Shown here: positions 32,647-41,508 of the stretch, in pieces | How the letters are laid out: every line of letters begins with the position of its first letter | Numbering within the stretch: position 1 is the first letter of the stretch | From: a candidate division Zixibacteria bacterium HGW-Zixibacteria-1 | GTDB lineage: Bacteria > Zixibacteria > MSB-5A5 > GN15 > PGXB01 | Direction: 5' to 3' | NCBI GenBank assembly: GCA_002838945.1 | Contig: PGXB01000015.1 | Span: forward strand, 1-64,000 | Length of the DNA: 64,000 bases | Made by a program: the position numbers and the translations under genes | The notes under the pieces: generated by a model | Told to the model about the DNA's origin: nothing | What the model saw: only the letters and a program-made list of their open reading frames with translations | Databases searched by the model: none

Positions 32647-33954
32647 ATGACCGTACTAAGATTGCTTCCTGTTTTACTCTCGGCACTGCTGATTACGGCG
32701 CATTTTTTCCGGGCCGGTAATATCGGGCTGGCGGTGGTCTCGACCTCGGCCCCGCTGATGCTGCTTATGAATCGGCGCTGGGTAATCTATGTCACTTCGG
32801 GCATGTTGTTGCTTGGGGCGCTGGTCTGGATCGAGGCGACGTTCACTTTTATCCATATCCGGCAGGCACTGGGTATGCCGTGGGCACGGCTGGGGGCGAT
32901 TCTCGGTTCGGTAACGGTTCTTACGGCCTTATCGGCGCTGGTTTTCAGAAAGAAAAAAGTAACCGACCTGTACGTCCGGGCAATGGAAACAGCAGTACAA
33001 TCATCGACGGCCTTTTTCCTGACCGGCTTTATTCTGACCATGGTACAAATTAAGGTGCAATTGCCTTTGCTGCTTCTGGAGAGATTTATACCCGGCGGCG
33101 GGTGGATCGAAATATTTATTCTCTCCGTATATGCCGCGTTCATCACCGAGAAGATGCTTGACCGCGCGGAATCATCAAAATGGCGGCGGCGAATCTGGGC
33201 GCTGTTTTCGATTGTCTTTTTCGGACAACTGGCGCTTGGACTGGCCGGGGCGGAGCAGTTTCTGATGACCGGGAAATTGCATTTGCCGATACCGGCGATG
33301 ATCATCGCCGGACCGTTGTTTCGGTGGGAAAGCTCCATCATGCTGTTTTTGTTCGCCGGGGCGCTGGTGCTGGTCGGCCCGGCCTGGTGCAGTCATTTGT
33401 GTTATATCGGGGCCTGGGATGACGCCGCTTCGAGGAAGCTTCGCAAGCCGAAAAAACTTCCGGCCTGGCGGCAGCCGGTACGGATAGCAATTCTGTCTCT
33501 CGTTATTGCCGTGGTTATCGGCCTGAGGCTGGCGGGAGTTTCGATGACCATAGCGACATTTTTGGGGTTGCTTTTCGGGCTCATCGGTGTCGGCGTGATG
33601 TTTTTCTGGTCGCGGCGGACCGGGGCCATGACCCATTGCATCACCTGGTGCCCGATCGGGGTGCTGGCGACATGGCTGGGAAGAATCTCGCCTTTCAGAA
33701 TACGAATCAACGACAGTTGCAGTAATTGCGGTATCTGCCGCCTGTCATGCCGCTATGACGCGCTTAATCTGGCCGATATCAAAAACCGCAAGCCGAATAT
33801 TTCCTGCACTCTCTGCGGCGATTGTATCGGGAGCTGCGGCGATAGATCCATTGAATATCGATTTTTGGGATTGAAGGCCGATCACGCCCGGACTTTGTTC
33901 ATAGTCCTGGCGGTATCGCTTCACACTATTTTTCTGGGGCTGGGCCGGATATAA
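32647..33954 (+). CDS. NapH/CcoG-like membrane protein with 4Fe-4S clusters
   Basis: 435 residues with about nine membrane helices. GPAWCSHLCYIGAWD and HCITWCPIGVLATW are the Cys-Pro motifs of the NapH/NosR/RdxA family. Two 4Fe-4S ferredoxin groups follow: CSNCGICRLSCRYDA and CTLCGDCIGSCGD. It would pass electrons from the quinol pool or ferredoxin to a periplasmic reductase, or supply the operon with reductant. The reductase itself is not visible. Last gene of the operon; its stop abuts that of the BrkB-like gene on the other strand with no gap. Confidence 0.85.
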   Translation: MTVLRLLPVLLSALLITAHFFRAGNIGLAVVSTSAPLMLLMNRRWVIYVTSGMLLLGALVWIEATFTFIHIRQALGMPWARLGAILGSVTVLTALSALVFRKKKVTDLYVRAMETAVQSSTAFFLTGFILTMVQIKVQLPLLLLERFIPGGGWIEIFILSVYAAFITEKMLDRAESSKWRRRIWALFSIVFFGQLALGLAGAEQFLMTGKLHLPIPAMIIAGPLFRWESSIMLFLFAGALVLVGPAWCSHLCYIGAWDDAASRKLRKPKKLPAWRQPVRIAILSLVIAVVIGLRLAGVSMTIATFLGLLFGLIGVGVMFFWSRRTGAMTHCITWCPIGVLATWLGRISPFRIRINDSCSNCGICRLSCRYDALNLADIKNRKPNISCTLCGDCIGSCGDRSIEYRFLGLKADHARTLFIVLAVSLHTIFLGLGRI

Positions 33955-34884
33955 TTACTGAGGGCTTTCATTAACGACCGGAGAGGAGCGCGCGGCGGCG
34001 CGCTCGCGGTAGAGCTGACCGATTTCGGCCCCGATTATAAAGACAATAGCAGAATAATATATCCAGAAAATCACCGCTATCAGAAATATGTAGGCGCCAT
34101 AAACCCGCTCGAGGGTGGCGGCGTGGGACATATACAATCCGAATAATTGCTTGGCGATTTCCCACATGACAGCGGCCCACAGCGCACTCAAAAATATCGA
34201 TTTTTTCGGCAGCCGGCCGTGTGGAATCAACCAGTATAAAATAAGGAAGGCCACCAGGACGATCGTAAATGAAAAACCGCTGAAAGCAAGTTCTTCCAAA
34301 AATTTGAGATTAAGGTTCTCGAAAATCTTAGCCGTCGCATTCATCCCCTGGAAAATATCAATCGCCGGCAGAAAGGCGGTGGTCAGGACAAAATAAATCA
34401 GAACCAGAAGAACCATCCCGAAATCGCGCAGCTTGCCGATTAAGGCATGTTCGGTCACCTTGATTTTGTAAACCAGGTTGAGGACGGTCCGCATACTGCT
34501 GAAAAGGCCGCTTGAGGCGAAAAAAAGGCCGACGAAACCGATAATTCCTGCCATGCTTCTGTACAAGCGAAATTCCTCGATCCGCTCGAAAACCATCTGT
34601 TTGACATAATTGGCATAGTCCTGGTAGGGGATGACTCGGTCGATAAAGACATTAATTTCCTCCCAGACCGACTGCTTGGCAAGGACTTGTCCGACCACAA
34701 AGAAGACAATCAATATCAATGGAATAATACAGATTAACAATGAAAAAGCCAAACCTCCGGCCAGCAGAAAAATATGGTGCCGGTCGACGCGGTCATAGAG
34801 ACCGCCGAAATAATGTTTCAACCAGTCCCAGACCACCATGACTCCGGACTTATCTTTTATCCAGTTGACAATTTTTCCAGTCAT
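33955..34884 (-). CDS. YihY/BrkB-family membrane protein
   Basis: 309 residues with six predicted membrane helices. Family features: HIFLLAGGLAFSLLICIIPL near the N-terminus, GIIGFVGLFFASSGLFSSM, and the C-terminal GAYIFLIAVIFWIYYSAIVF then IIGAEIGQ. The function of the family is unsettled; it is not an RNase despite old naming. It lies 75 nt after an MscS gene on the same strand, so the three minus-strand genes may be one envelope-stress unit. Confidence 0.85.
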   Translation of the reverse strand: MTGKIVNWIKDKSGVMVVWDWLKHYFGGLYDRVDRHHIFLLAGGLAFSLLICIIPLILIVFFVVGQVLAKQSVWEEINVFIDRVIPYQDYANYVKQMVFERIEEFRLYRSMAGIIGFVGLFFASSGLFSSMRTVLNLVYKIKVTEHALIGKLRDFGMVLLVLIYFVLTTAFLPAIDIFQGMNATAKIFENLNLKFLEELAFSGFSFTIVLVAFLILYWLIPHGRLPKKSIFLSALWAAVMWEIAKQLFGLYMSHAATLERVYGAYIFLIAVIFWIYYSAIVFIIGAEIGQLYRERAAARSSPVVNESPQ

Positions 34885-34959
34885 CTATTTTGCTTTCCAG
34901 TGTTGCTCCATTCCTGATTATATGCAGTAATGGACGACATATCAAGCCTTTAGTTTCAC

Positions 34960-35850
34960 CTATTTCCGGTCAGGCATCGAGATATTCAGCGGCGCCGCCT
35001 TGCCCTCTTTGTCCTGACCCATATATACGGTCATGTGCGGAAAAGGAATTTCGATATTCTTTTCATCAAAAGCTGTCTTGAGCCGTCGGTTGAATTCGCG
35101 GCCAATACGCCATTGTTTGATCGGCTTGGTCTTTATTCGGGCCTTGATGATCACCGAGGAGTCGGCAAACTTATCCAGACCCATTATTTCAATCGGTTCC
35201 AGAATATCCTCATTATATTCGGGGTCCTGCCGGAGTTTCTCGGCCGTTTCCCTGATTACGCCAATGACCTCATCCACATTTTCCCGATAGGCGATACCGA
35301 TATCAAAAACGTAATAGGAATATTCCTTGGTCATGTTGGTGACAACATCGATATGCCCGTTTCGCACGAAGTGGACACTCCCCGATAAGTCACGAAGAGT
35401 TGTGGTCCGCAGGGTGATTCTTTCGACCAGACCGCCTTTTCCGGCGATGTTAATCACGTCGCCGACTCTGATCTGGTCCTCCATCAGAATAAAGAAACCG
35501 CTGATTACATCCTGGACCAGTTGCTGAGAGCCAAAACCGATGGCCAGGCCGACAATACCGGCGGCGGCCAGGATCGGGCCGATTTCAATTCCGAATTCGC
35601 CGAGAATCATCACCAGAGTCACAAGTATAATTGACACACTCAGGATATATCGAATGAGCGAACTGAGAGTATCGGTTCGTTTTTTAATTTCGGCCTCAAG
35701 TCCATCTTTCTTAAATGGAGCGAAAATGCGCCGTGACAGAATGTGGGCCAGCCGCAGAGCGATTAACATCAGAATAATAATCAATACTATGCGTAATCCG
35801 CTGGTCATCATCCATTCTGTTGTATGCTTCAGCCATGCTTGAAAATCCAT
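34960..35850 (-). CDS. MscS-family mechanosensitive channel
   Basis: 296 residues. Three membrane helices (about 15-35, 65-87, 92-120), the last pore-lining with Gly/Ala spacing: AAAGIVGLAIGFGSQQLVQD. The beta domain carries QIRVGDVINIAGKGGLVERI and the C-terminal vestibule ends in a beta strand (EIPFPHMTVYMG). It releases solutes when membrane tension rises. No extra N-terminal domain. Confidence 0.92.
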   Translation of the reverse strand: MDFQAWLKHTTEWMMTSGLRIVLIIILMLIALRLAHILSRRIFAPFKKDGLEAEIKKRTDTLSSLIRYILSVSIILVTLVMILGEFGIEIGPILAAAGIVGLAIGFGSQQLVQDVISGFFILMEDQIRVGDVINIAGKGGLVERITLRTTTLRDLSGSVHFVRNGHIDVVTNMTKEYSYYVFDIGIAYRENVDEVIGVIRETAEKLRQDPEYNEDILEPIEIMGLDKFADSSVIIKARIKTKPIKQWRIGREFNRRLKTAFDEKNIEIPFPHMTVYMGQDKEGKAAPLNISMPDRK

Positions 35851-35973
35851 TGCATCCTCCTTCTTTCCACAGCTTCATACTGCTTCTGTATACCGCCGAT
35901 TAGTATGTTATAACAATCCCGCAATAATGTCAAACATGCAAACTCGCGAAATCAGTCAGCTTACATGTTCTCC

Positions 35974-36873
35974 TCAGACAGCCGGCTCCCGCGAAGCAAA
36001 AGGTATCGGCAGGGGGGAGCGGACATGCAGATCCCTCTGCGGGAACGGTATCTCTATTTTGTTTTGCCGGAACTTGACGACAATGGCCTTGTTCAATTCG
36101 GACCTGATCTGATAATACCTTTCCGGGCTCGACAGCCAGACTCTTAGTTTCATGTTCCAGGATGAGTCCCCGAATTCGGATAGCAGCACATCCGTCTGGG
36201 GCTCCGCAATCACATCCGGGTGCTCATCGGCGACTTCATGCAGAGCCTTGATGACGGTGTCGAGGTCGGAATTGTAAGACACGCCGACATCAACCACCAG
36301 CCGGATTTTCGGGTCGCCGTGCGACCAGTTGGTGACCCGGTTGGATATAAATTCCGAATTCGGGACGATTATAGCGATATTGTTAAGAGTCTGGATGGTG
36401 GTCGAACGCATGTTGATCGACATTACATTGCCTTCCGTATCGCCGACCGTGACCCTGTCCCCGATTTTGATCGGCTGTTCGAACAGGAGAATAATTCCGG
36501 CTATGAAATTCGAGGTTATATTTTGCAGGCCGAATCCGATTCCGACCGACAGCAGACCAAAGATGACGGCCAATCCGCCCAGATCGATTCCGACGAACTG
36601 GAAGGCGACAACTGCTCCGGTAATCATAATCAGATAATGGCTGATGCGAAGCATCCTAAAATGGGTGCTTTCTTCGATATTGAGTCTTTTCATTATCCTG
36701 CGGATTATGAGGCGATTGATTATCTGCGAGGAGATATAAAATATGGCAATCACCAGGACGAACATAACCAGCGACAAGACGGTAACCGGCTCGTGGTTCA
36801 GTTCGAAAAGTTGAAAATGCAGGACCTTATAAATTGCCTGCCAAACATCGGCAAAGCCTTCTTCGGGATTCAT
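35974..36873 (-). CDS. MscS-family mechanosensitive channel, second paralogue
   Basis: 299 residues. Pore helix GGLAVIFGLLSVGIGFGLQN, then beta domain QPIKIGDRVTVGDTEGNVMS and NNIAIIVPNSEFIS, ending EIPFPQRDLHV. It is a clear paralogue of the channel at 34960 with a different pore helix, so the pair may gate at different tensions. The 120-nt gap between them shows no strong promoter. Confidence 0.92.
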   Translation of the reverse strand: MNPEEGFADVWQAIYKVLHFQLFELNHEPVTVLSLVMFVLVIAIFYISSQIINRLIIRRIMKRLNIEESTHFRMLRISHYLIMITGAVVAFQFVGIDLGGLAVIFGLLSVGIGFGLQNITSNFIAGIILLFEQPIKIGDRVTVGDTEGNVMSINMRSTTIQTLNNIAIIVPNSEFISNRVTNWSHGDPKIRLVVDVGVSYNSDLDTVIKALHEVADEHPDVIAEPQTDVLLSEFGDSSWNMKLRVWLSSPERYYQIRSELNKAIVVKFRQNKIEIPFPQRDLHVRSPLPIPFASREPAV

Positions 36874-37041
36874 AAAAACATCCTTTTTTATTGTTTATAT
36901 TTATTTACAGTTTGATACGGTTAAAGATATTTGTAATAGAATAAAAATTCCACAATAAAGGTTTTTGTCAAGTAACTTTAATCTCCGACAGCAAGCCATG
37001 AATATTACGCCTGGAATAATTCAATTGCGTATATAAACGAA

Positions 37042-37065
37042 ATGCCGGGTCATAGGACCCGGCAT
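37042..37065 (-). terminator. Strong hairpin after the M3 peptidase gene
   Basis: ATGCCGGGTC (37042-37051) / GACCCGGCAT (37056-37065), 10 perfect base pairs, 4-nt loop. On the minus strand it is followed by TTCGTTTATAT, a weak T run. It lies 30 nt past the M3 peptidase stop. Confidence 0.65.
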
Positions 37066-37094
37066 CTCCAGGAATTAAAAATACCCGGCCGGTG

Positions 37095-38915
37095 TCACCG
37101 TTTTATCTTTTCCACCAGTCGCACAAATGGTTCGGTATCGGACATGATACGGTTGACCGATTCCAGCCAGAAATCTTCTTTGGTCAGATCGACTCCCATG
37201 TGCTTCTTGGCCGTCTGTTCGCTGGAGCCGAGCCCGGTGCCGGACAGAAGTTTAATATATTTTTCCGCGAAGGCCGGTCCTTCAGTTTTGGCGCGATTAT
37301 AAACGCCGCCGGCGAAGAGAAAACCGAAAGTATAGGGGAAATTGTAATAGGGGACATCGGTCAGGAAGAAATGCAGTTTCGAGGCCCAGAACAGCGGATG
37401 ATAGCCGTCATCGGCAAGTGTACCCATAAAGGCCGCTTTTTGAGCTTCAACCATCATCTCATCGAGCCGCTCTTTAGAAACCAGGCCATTCCTGCGTTCG
37501 GCATAGAAAGCGTTGTCGAAAATAAAGCGGGCATGCAGATTGCAGAAAAGCGTGGCGGCATTCTGAAGTTTCATGTCGAGGAACATCAACTTTGTGTTGA
37601 TATCATCAGTCTTGTTCAATTCGGAATCGATGATGAGAAACTCGTTGAAAATCGAAGCGGTCTCGGAAAGCGGCATCGGTGAACCGGCGGCAAAAGACGG
37701 CATATCTTTTCGGAGCCACTGATGGTAGGCATGGCCGAGTTCATGTGCCAGGGTGGCGAGGCTGTCGAAATTTCCGCTATAGGTCATCATAACGCGACTC
37801 TGTTTGGCCTGGCGGAACGGGCTGCAGAAAGCGCCGCCGCCCTTGCCGGGACGATCCTCGGCCTCCACCCAGCGCTTCTCGACAGCCATACGGGTGAAAT
37901 CGGCCTGATCCTTATTGAAGGCGGTAATGTTACCGACAATCAGGTCGGCCGCTTCTTTGAAGGTATATATTTTCTCGGATGCACCAACCGGCGCCCACTG
38001 GTCGTACCAGCGATAGGCATCAAGGCCAAGCAGTTTCTTTTTGGCCTTGATATATTTCCGGATTTTGGGCGCCGCCTGTCCGACCGCACTCCACATGGCG
38101 TCAATGGTTTCTTTTTTGACGCGGCACATCAAAAGCGGTTCGATCAGCGGTGAGTCCCACTTGCGGCGTTCATAAAGCGAGAGGCGAAACCCGGCCTGAA
38201 AATTGAGCGCCATCGATGCCTCGGCCGAACGATTCTCCCAGGCCGCCTCAAGTTTCTCAAATGATTGTCGCCTGATACTGCGGTCGGGGCTGGTCATCTT
38301 ATTGGCCAATTGGCCGACCGAAAGTGTTTCGGTCTTGTTTTTTTCGGTAAATTCGACCCGCACATCGCCGTAGATTTTATTATACAGGCGGTTCCACGCA
38401 TGATACCCGTTGACCGACAATTCGGCGGCCATGGCCTCGAATTCCGGTTCCATTTTCATTTTGGCAATACGGCGCATTTCATCGAGATAAAACCGGCAAT
38501 CCTTCAGTTCATCACCGGTCACCAGTTTTTGCCATTCTTTGTCGGGCTGCTTTTTGGCGAAGGCTTCAAGCATCACCCCGATTTTTTCCATTTCGGCGTT
38601 GAAAACATCGATTTCACCGAAAATCTGTCTGGCTTTGGCATCGTTGACATCGGCATTTACCAGACATTCGACAAAGGCGTGGGCCTGCGACAGCCGGTCC
38701 GATAACTTCTGCAATTTATTAATATAATCGATCCAGGCCGGACGGCTGGATCGATTATATTTTTGGGGCAGCGACTTGAGATTTTTGAAGGCGCTTTTCA
38801 GATCGATTTTTATTTTTTTTCTGAATTCGGCATATTTGGTTGAACTACTTCCACCCGGAAATATGGAATCCATATCCCAGGTCGGCGCTTTGGAAGTCGA
38901 AACGGTTGAGCTCAT
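37095..38915 (-). CDS. M3-family oligoendopeptidase (PepF-like)
   Basis: 606 residues from ATG 38915, supported by GGAG eight bases upstream; an earlier start would add a 12-residue extension without a site. The zinc site is in LAHELGHAYHQWL (HExxH), with the third ligand Glu in ETASIFNEF downstream. No signal peptide, so it is a cytoplasmic enzyme cutting oligopeptides of about 5-20 residues. With the M32 peptidase at 41509 and PruA at 39694 it fits peptide and amino-acid catabolism. Confidence 0.92.
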   Translation of the reverse strand: MSSTVSTSKAPTWDMDSIFPGGSSSTKYAEFRKKIKIDLKSAFKNLKSLPQKYNRSSRPAWIDYINKLQKLSDRLSQAHAFVECLVNADVNDAKARQIFGEIDVFNAEMEKIGVMLEAFAKKQPDKEWQKLVTGDELKDCRFYLDEMRRIAKMKMEPEFEAMAAELSVNGYHAWNRLYNKIYGDVRVEFTEKNKTETLSVGQLANKMTSPDRSIRRQSFEKLEAAWENRSAEASMALNFQAGFRLSLYERRKWDSPLIEPLLMCRVKKETIDAMWSAVGQAAPKIRKYIKAKKKLLGLDAYRWYDQWAPVGASEKIYTFKEAADLIVGNITAFNKDQADFTRMAVEKRWVEAEDRPGKGGGAFCSPFRQAKQSRVMMTYSGNFDSLATLAHELGHAYHQWLRKDMPSFAAGSPMPLSETASIFNEFLIIDSELNKTDDINTKLMFLDMKLQNAATLFCNLHARFIFDNAFYAERRNGLVSKERLDEMMVEAQKAAFMGTLADDGYHPLFWASKLHFFLTDVPYYNFPYTFGFLFAGGVYNRAKTEGPAFAEKYIKLLSGTGLGSSEQTAKKHMGVDLTKEDFWLESVNRIMSDTEPFVRLVEKIKR

Positions 38916-39146
38916 TAGAACAACTCCTATTTTTATAATTGCAATCTTCAAATCCGGCTCAAGATTGTCATCTATAACCCCTGGCCGGAAACCATATTAT
39001 ACAATCTCCGCCCGATAATCCCAAGGAAAAATAAATGGCGATTTTCTCCACAATGTTACTTGCGGATTTCCGACAATCTTGTAAATTAGCAGACGCGTAT
39101 GTAATTTAATTGGTCTATGAAATGAATAAAATAGAAGGAGTGGAAA

Positions 39147-39647
39147 ATGAATGTCTTTGAATTTGCCATGAAGATGGAGCAGGACGGCAAGGCATATTAT
39201 GAAAAAATGGCCCAGAATGCGGGCAATGCTTCGATTAAGAAGATTTTGCTGGACTTGGCCAATGATGAACTGAAACATTACAACATTTTCAAGAAATTCA
39301 GCGAGGGCGATTTTTCGGGCGTCGCGGAATTGAAAACGACCGGAACCAAGGTGCTGGAAACGGCCCAGAATGTATTTCAGCAAATAGCCACAAGCGGTAA
39401 GAAGTTTGAGTTTACTTCCGATATCCGTTCCGCCTGGGAAGAAGCGCAGAAAGTGGAAAAGAAATCGGAAGACTTTTATCGTATTAAGGCTGAAGAAGAA
39501 ACCAACAACGATGTCAAAAAGACTCTGAAAGTAATCGCGGATGAAGAGCACAAGCATTGGGCCCTGATCGAGCATGTCTTGCAGTTTATCGACCGTCCCA
39601 AGCAATGGCTCGAAGACGCCGAGTGGCATCATCTCGACCAATATTAA
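39147..39647 (+). CDS. Rubrerythrin/ferritin-like di-iron protein
   Basis: 166 residues forming a four-helix bundle with repeated ExxH-type ligands: KMEQDGKAYYEKMA, NDELKHYNIF, EAQKVEKKSEDFYRI and ADEEHKHWALIEH. There is no rubredoxin domain, so it is an erythrin-type protein and not a classical rubrerythrin. Likely role: peroxide or oxygen scavenging in an anaerobe. AAGGAG eight bases before the ATG; TTGTAA-17-TAATTT at 39079-39107 is a possible promoter. Confidence 0.85.
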   Translation: MNVFEFAMKMEQDGKAYYEKMAQNAGNASIKKILLDLANDELKHYNIFKKFSEGDFSGVAELKTTGTKVLETAQNVFQQIATSGKKFEFTSDIRSAWEEAQKVEKKSEDFYRIKAEEETNNDVKKTLKVIADEEHKHWALIEHVLQFIDRPKQWLEDAEWHHLDQY

Positions 39648-39693
39648 TAGATGTTTTATATAAATGATTTAATTTTACGGAGGATTAGCAAGA

Positions 39694-41313
39694 ATGGGAA
39701 ACTTCAAAGTACCAATCCCGAAAAACGAACCGGTCCTTGATTATAAACCGGGTTCGGCGGAAAGAGCCGGGATTGATAAAGCTGTCGCCGATCTTAAGGC
39801 ACAGAAAATAGACGTTCCGATGGTTATCGGTGGTCAGGAGATCCGGGTTGGCGATCCCATTAAAATAACCTCTCCACATGATCACTCGCTGGAGTTGGGG
39901 CAATATTATCAGGGCGGTAAAGAGCAGATTGAGATGGCCATCAACGCCGCCGCCAAAGCCAAGAAAGACTGGGAATTCCTTCCGTGGGAAGAAAAAGCGG
40001 CGATTTTTCTGAAAGCGGCCGATCTTCTCACCGGACCATATCGGTATAAAATGAATGCCGCCACCATGCTGGCGCACAGTAAGTCGATTTTTCAGGCCGA
40101 AATCGATGCCGTCTGCGAACTGGCCGATTTCTTCCGTTACAATGTTTATTATGCCGAACAGATATTCAATATGCAGCCGGATAATGCCAAAGGTATCTGG
40201 GACAGGCTCGACTACCGCCCGCTGGAAGGATTTATTTTTGCGGTGACACCGTTTAACTTTGTTTCGATTGCCGGCAACCTGCCGACCGCCCCGGCGATCA
40301 TGGGCAACACGGTGATCTGGAAACCGGCTTCGTCGGTGACCTACACCGCTTACATCATAATGCAGATTCTCAAAGAAGCGGGGCTTCCGGACGGCGTCGT
40401 CAATATGGTCACCGCCCGCGGCGCCGATGTCGGCGAGTATGTTCTTAAGAGTCCGGATCTGGCCGGAATTCATTTCACCGGTTCGACCGGCGTGTTTCAG
40501 ACCATGTGGAAAACGGTCGGAACGAATATCGCCAAATATAAGTCATATCCGCGCATAGTCGGTGAGACCGGCGGCAAGGATTTCATCTTCGTGCATAATT
40601 CGGCCAATGTCGAGGAAGTGGCGACGGCCATTATCCGGGGCGCCTTTGAGTTCCAGGGGCAGAAATGCTCCGCGGCTTCGCGCAGTTATATTCCCAAATC
40701 ACTCTGGCCGAAGATTAAAGAGAAGCTGCAGGTCGATATGAAAGATGTCAAGATGGGCGGGGTCGAGGATGTCGGCAATTTCGTCAATGCCATTATCGAT
40801 CGCAGCGCCTACAATGATATCGTGGCCTTTATAGATTATACCAAAGAGGCGAACGACGCCGAGTTCCTCTGCGGCGGGCATTATGATGATTCCAAGGGAT
40901 GGTTTATCGAGCCGACCATTGTGGTTACGACCAATCCCAAATTCAAGCTGATGGAAGAAGAAATTTTCGGGCCGGTGATGACTATCTATATCTATGAAGA
41001 CAATGAATACGAAAAGACTCTTGAATTATGCGACGAGACTTCGCCGTACGCTCTCACCGGGGCCATTTTCGCCAGGGACCGCAAAGCGGTCGTGACGGCG
41101 TCGAAGATGCTTCGGCAAGCGGCCGGTAATTTCTATATCAATGACAAACCGACCGGGGCGGTGGTGGCGCAGCAGCCATTCGGCGGCGCGCGTGCATCCG
41201 GTACCAACGATAAAGCCGGGTCATGGCTGAATATGATTCGGTGGACATCGCCGCGCTCGATTAAAGAGAATTTCCTGACTCCCCGGTATTTCAAATATCC
41301 CTTTATGGGATGA
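39694..41313 (+). CDS. pruA: 1-pyrroline-5-carboxylate (L-glutamate gamma-semialdehyde) dehydrogenase
   Basis: 539 residues, the length of the group that includes eukaryotic ALDH4. Class features: VTPFNFVSIAGNLPTAPAIM, NAD-binding HFTGSTGVFQTMW, catalytic Glu in VGETGGKDFIF, catalytic Cys in FQGQKCSAASR and EIFGPVMTIY. Oxidises glutamate semialdehyde to glutamate with NAD, the second step of proline use. No proline dehydrogenase (PutA N-part) lies nearby. GGAGG upstream; intrinsic terminator at 41339-41364. Confidence 0.93.
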   Translation: MGNFKVPIPKNEPVLDYKPGSAERAGIDKAVADLKAQKIDVPMVIGGQEIRVGDPIKITSPHDHSLELGQYYQGGKEQIEMAINAAAKAKKDWEFLPWEEKAAIFLKAADLLTGPYRYKMNAATMLAHSKSIFQAEIDAVCELADFFRYNVYYAEQIFNMQPDNAKGIWDRLDYRPLEGFIFAVTPFNFVSIAGNLPTAPAIMGNTVIWKPASSVTYTAYIIMQILKEAGLPDGVVNMVTARGADVGEYVLKSPDLAGIHFTGSTGVFQTMWKTVGTNIAKYKSYPRIVGETGGKDFIFVHNSANVEEVATAIIRGAFEFQGQKCSAASRSYIPKSLWPKIKEKLQVDMKDVKMGGVEDVGNFVNAIIDRSAYNDIVAFIDYTKEANDAEFLCGGHYDDSKGWFIEPTIVVTTNPKFKLMEEEIFGPVMTIYIYEDNEYEKTLELCDETSPYALTGAIFARDRKAVVTASKMLRQAAGNFYINDKPTGAVVAQQPFGGARASGTNDKAGSWLNMIRWTSPRSIKENFLTPRYFKYPFMG

Positions 41314-41338
41314 GCGGGAAGTCTTATTTTATCTCGAC

Positions 41339-41364
41339 GGCCGGGTTACACCCGGCCTTTTTTT
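41339..41364 (+). terminator. Intrinsic terminator of pruA
   Basis: GGCCGGGT (41339-41346) / ACCCGGCC (41350-41357), 3-nt loop, then seven T. Confidence 0.92.
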
Positions 41365-41443
41365 ATATAAAAATTAAAAGAATTATCCCTCCGGCAACAA
41401 TTGCCTTATTGTAGCGTAGAAAGTGAAATATGAAAGCGTTCTT

Positions 41444-41472
41444 TTGCAATTTGGGCCGTTTTTTTATATATT
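41444..41472 (+). promoter_or_regulatory. Candidate sigma70 promoter of the M32 carboxypeptidase gene
   Basis: TTGCAA (41444-41449), 17 nt, TATATT (41467-41472), ending 36 nt before the ATG. Confidence 0.55.
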
Positions 41473-41508
41473 AGCGGCACCTAAATCTAAAATCAATTGG
41501 AGACTGTT

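Noticed and set aside
33955-34884. Ribonuclease BN
   Set aside because: Old databases use this name for the YihY/BrkB family, but the protein is a polytopic membrane protein without a nuclease motif.
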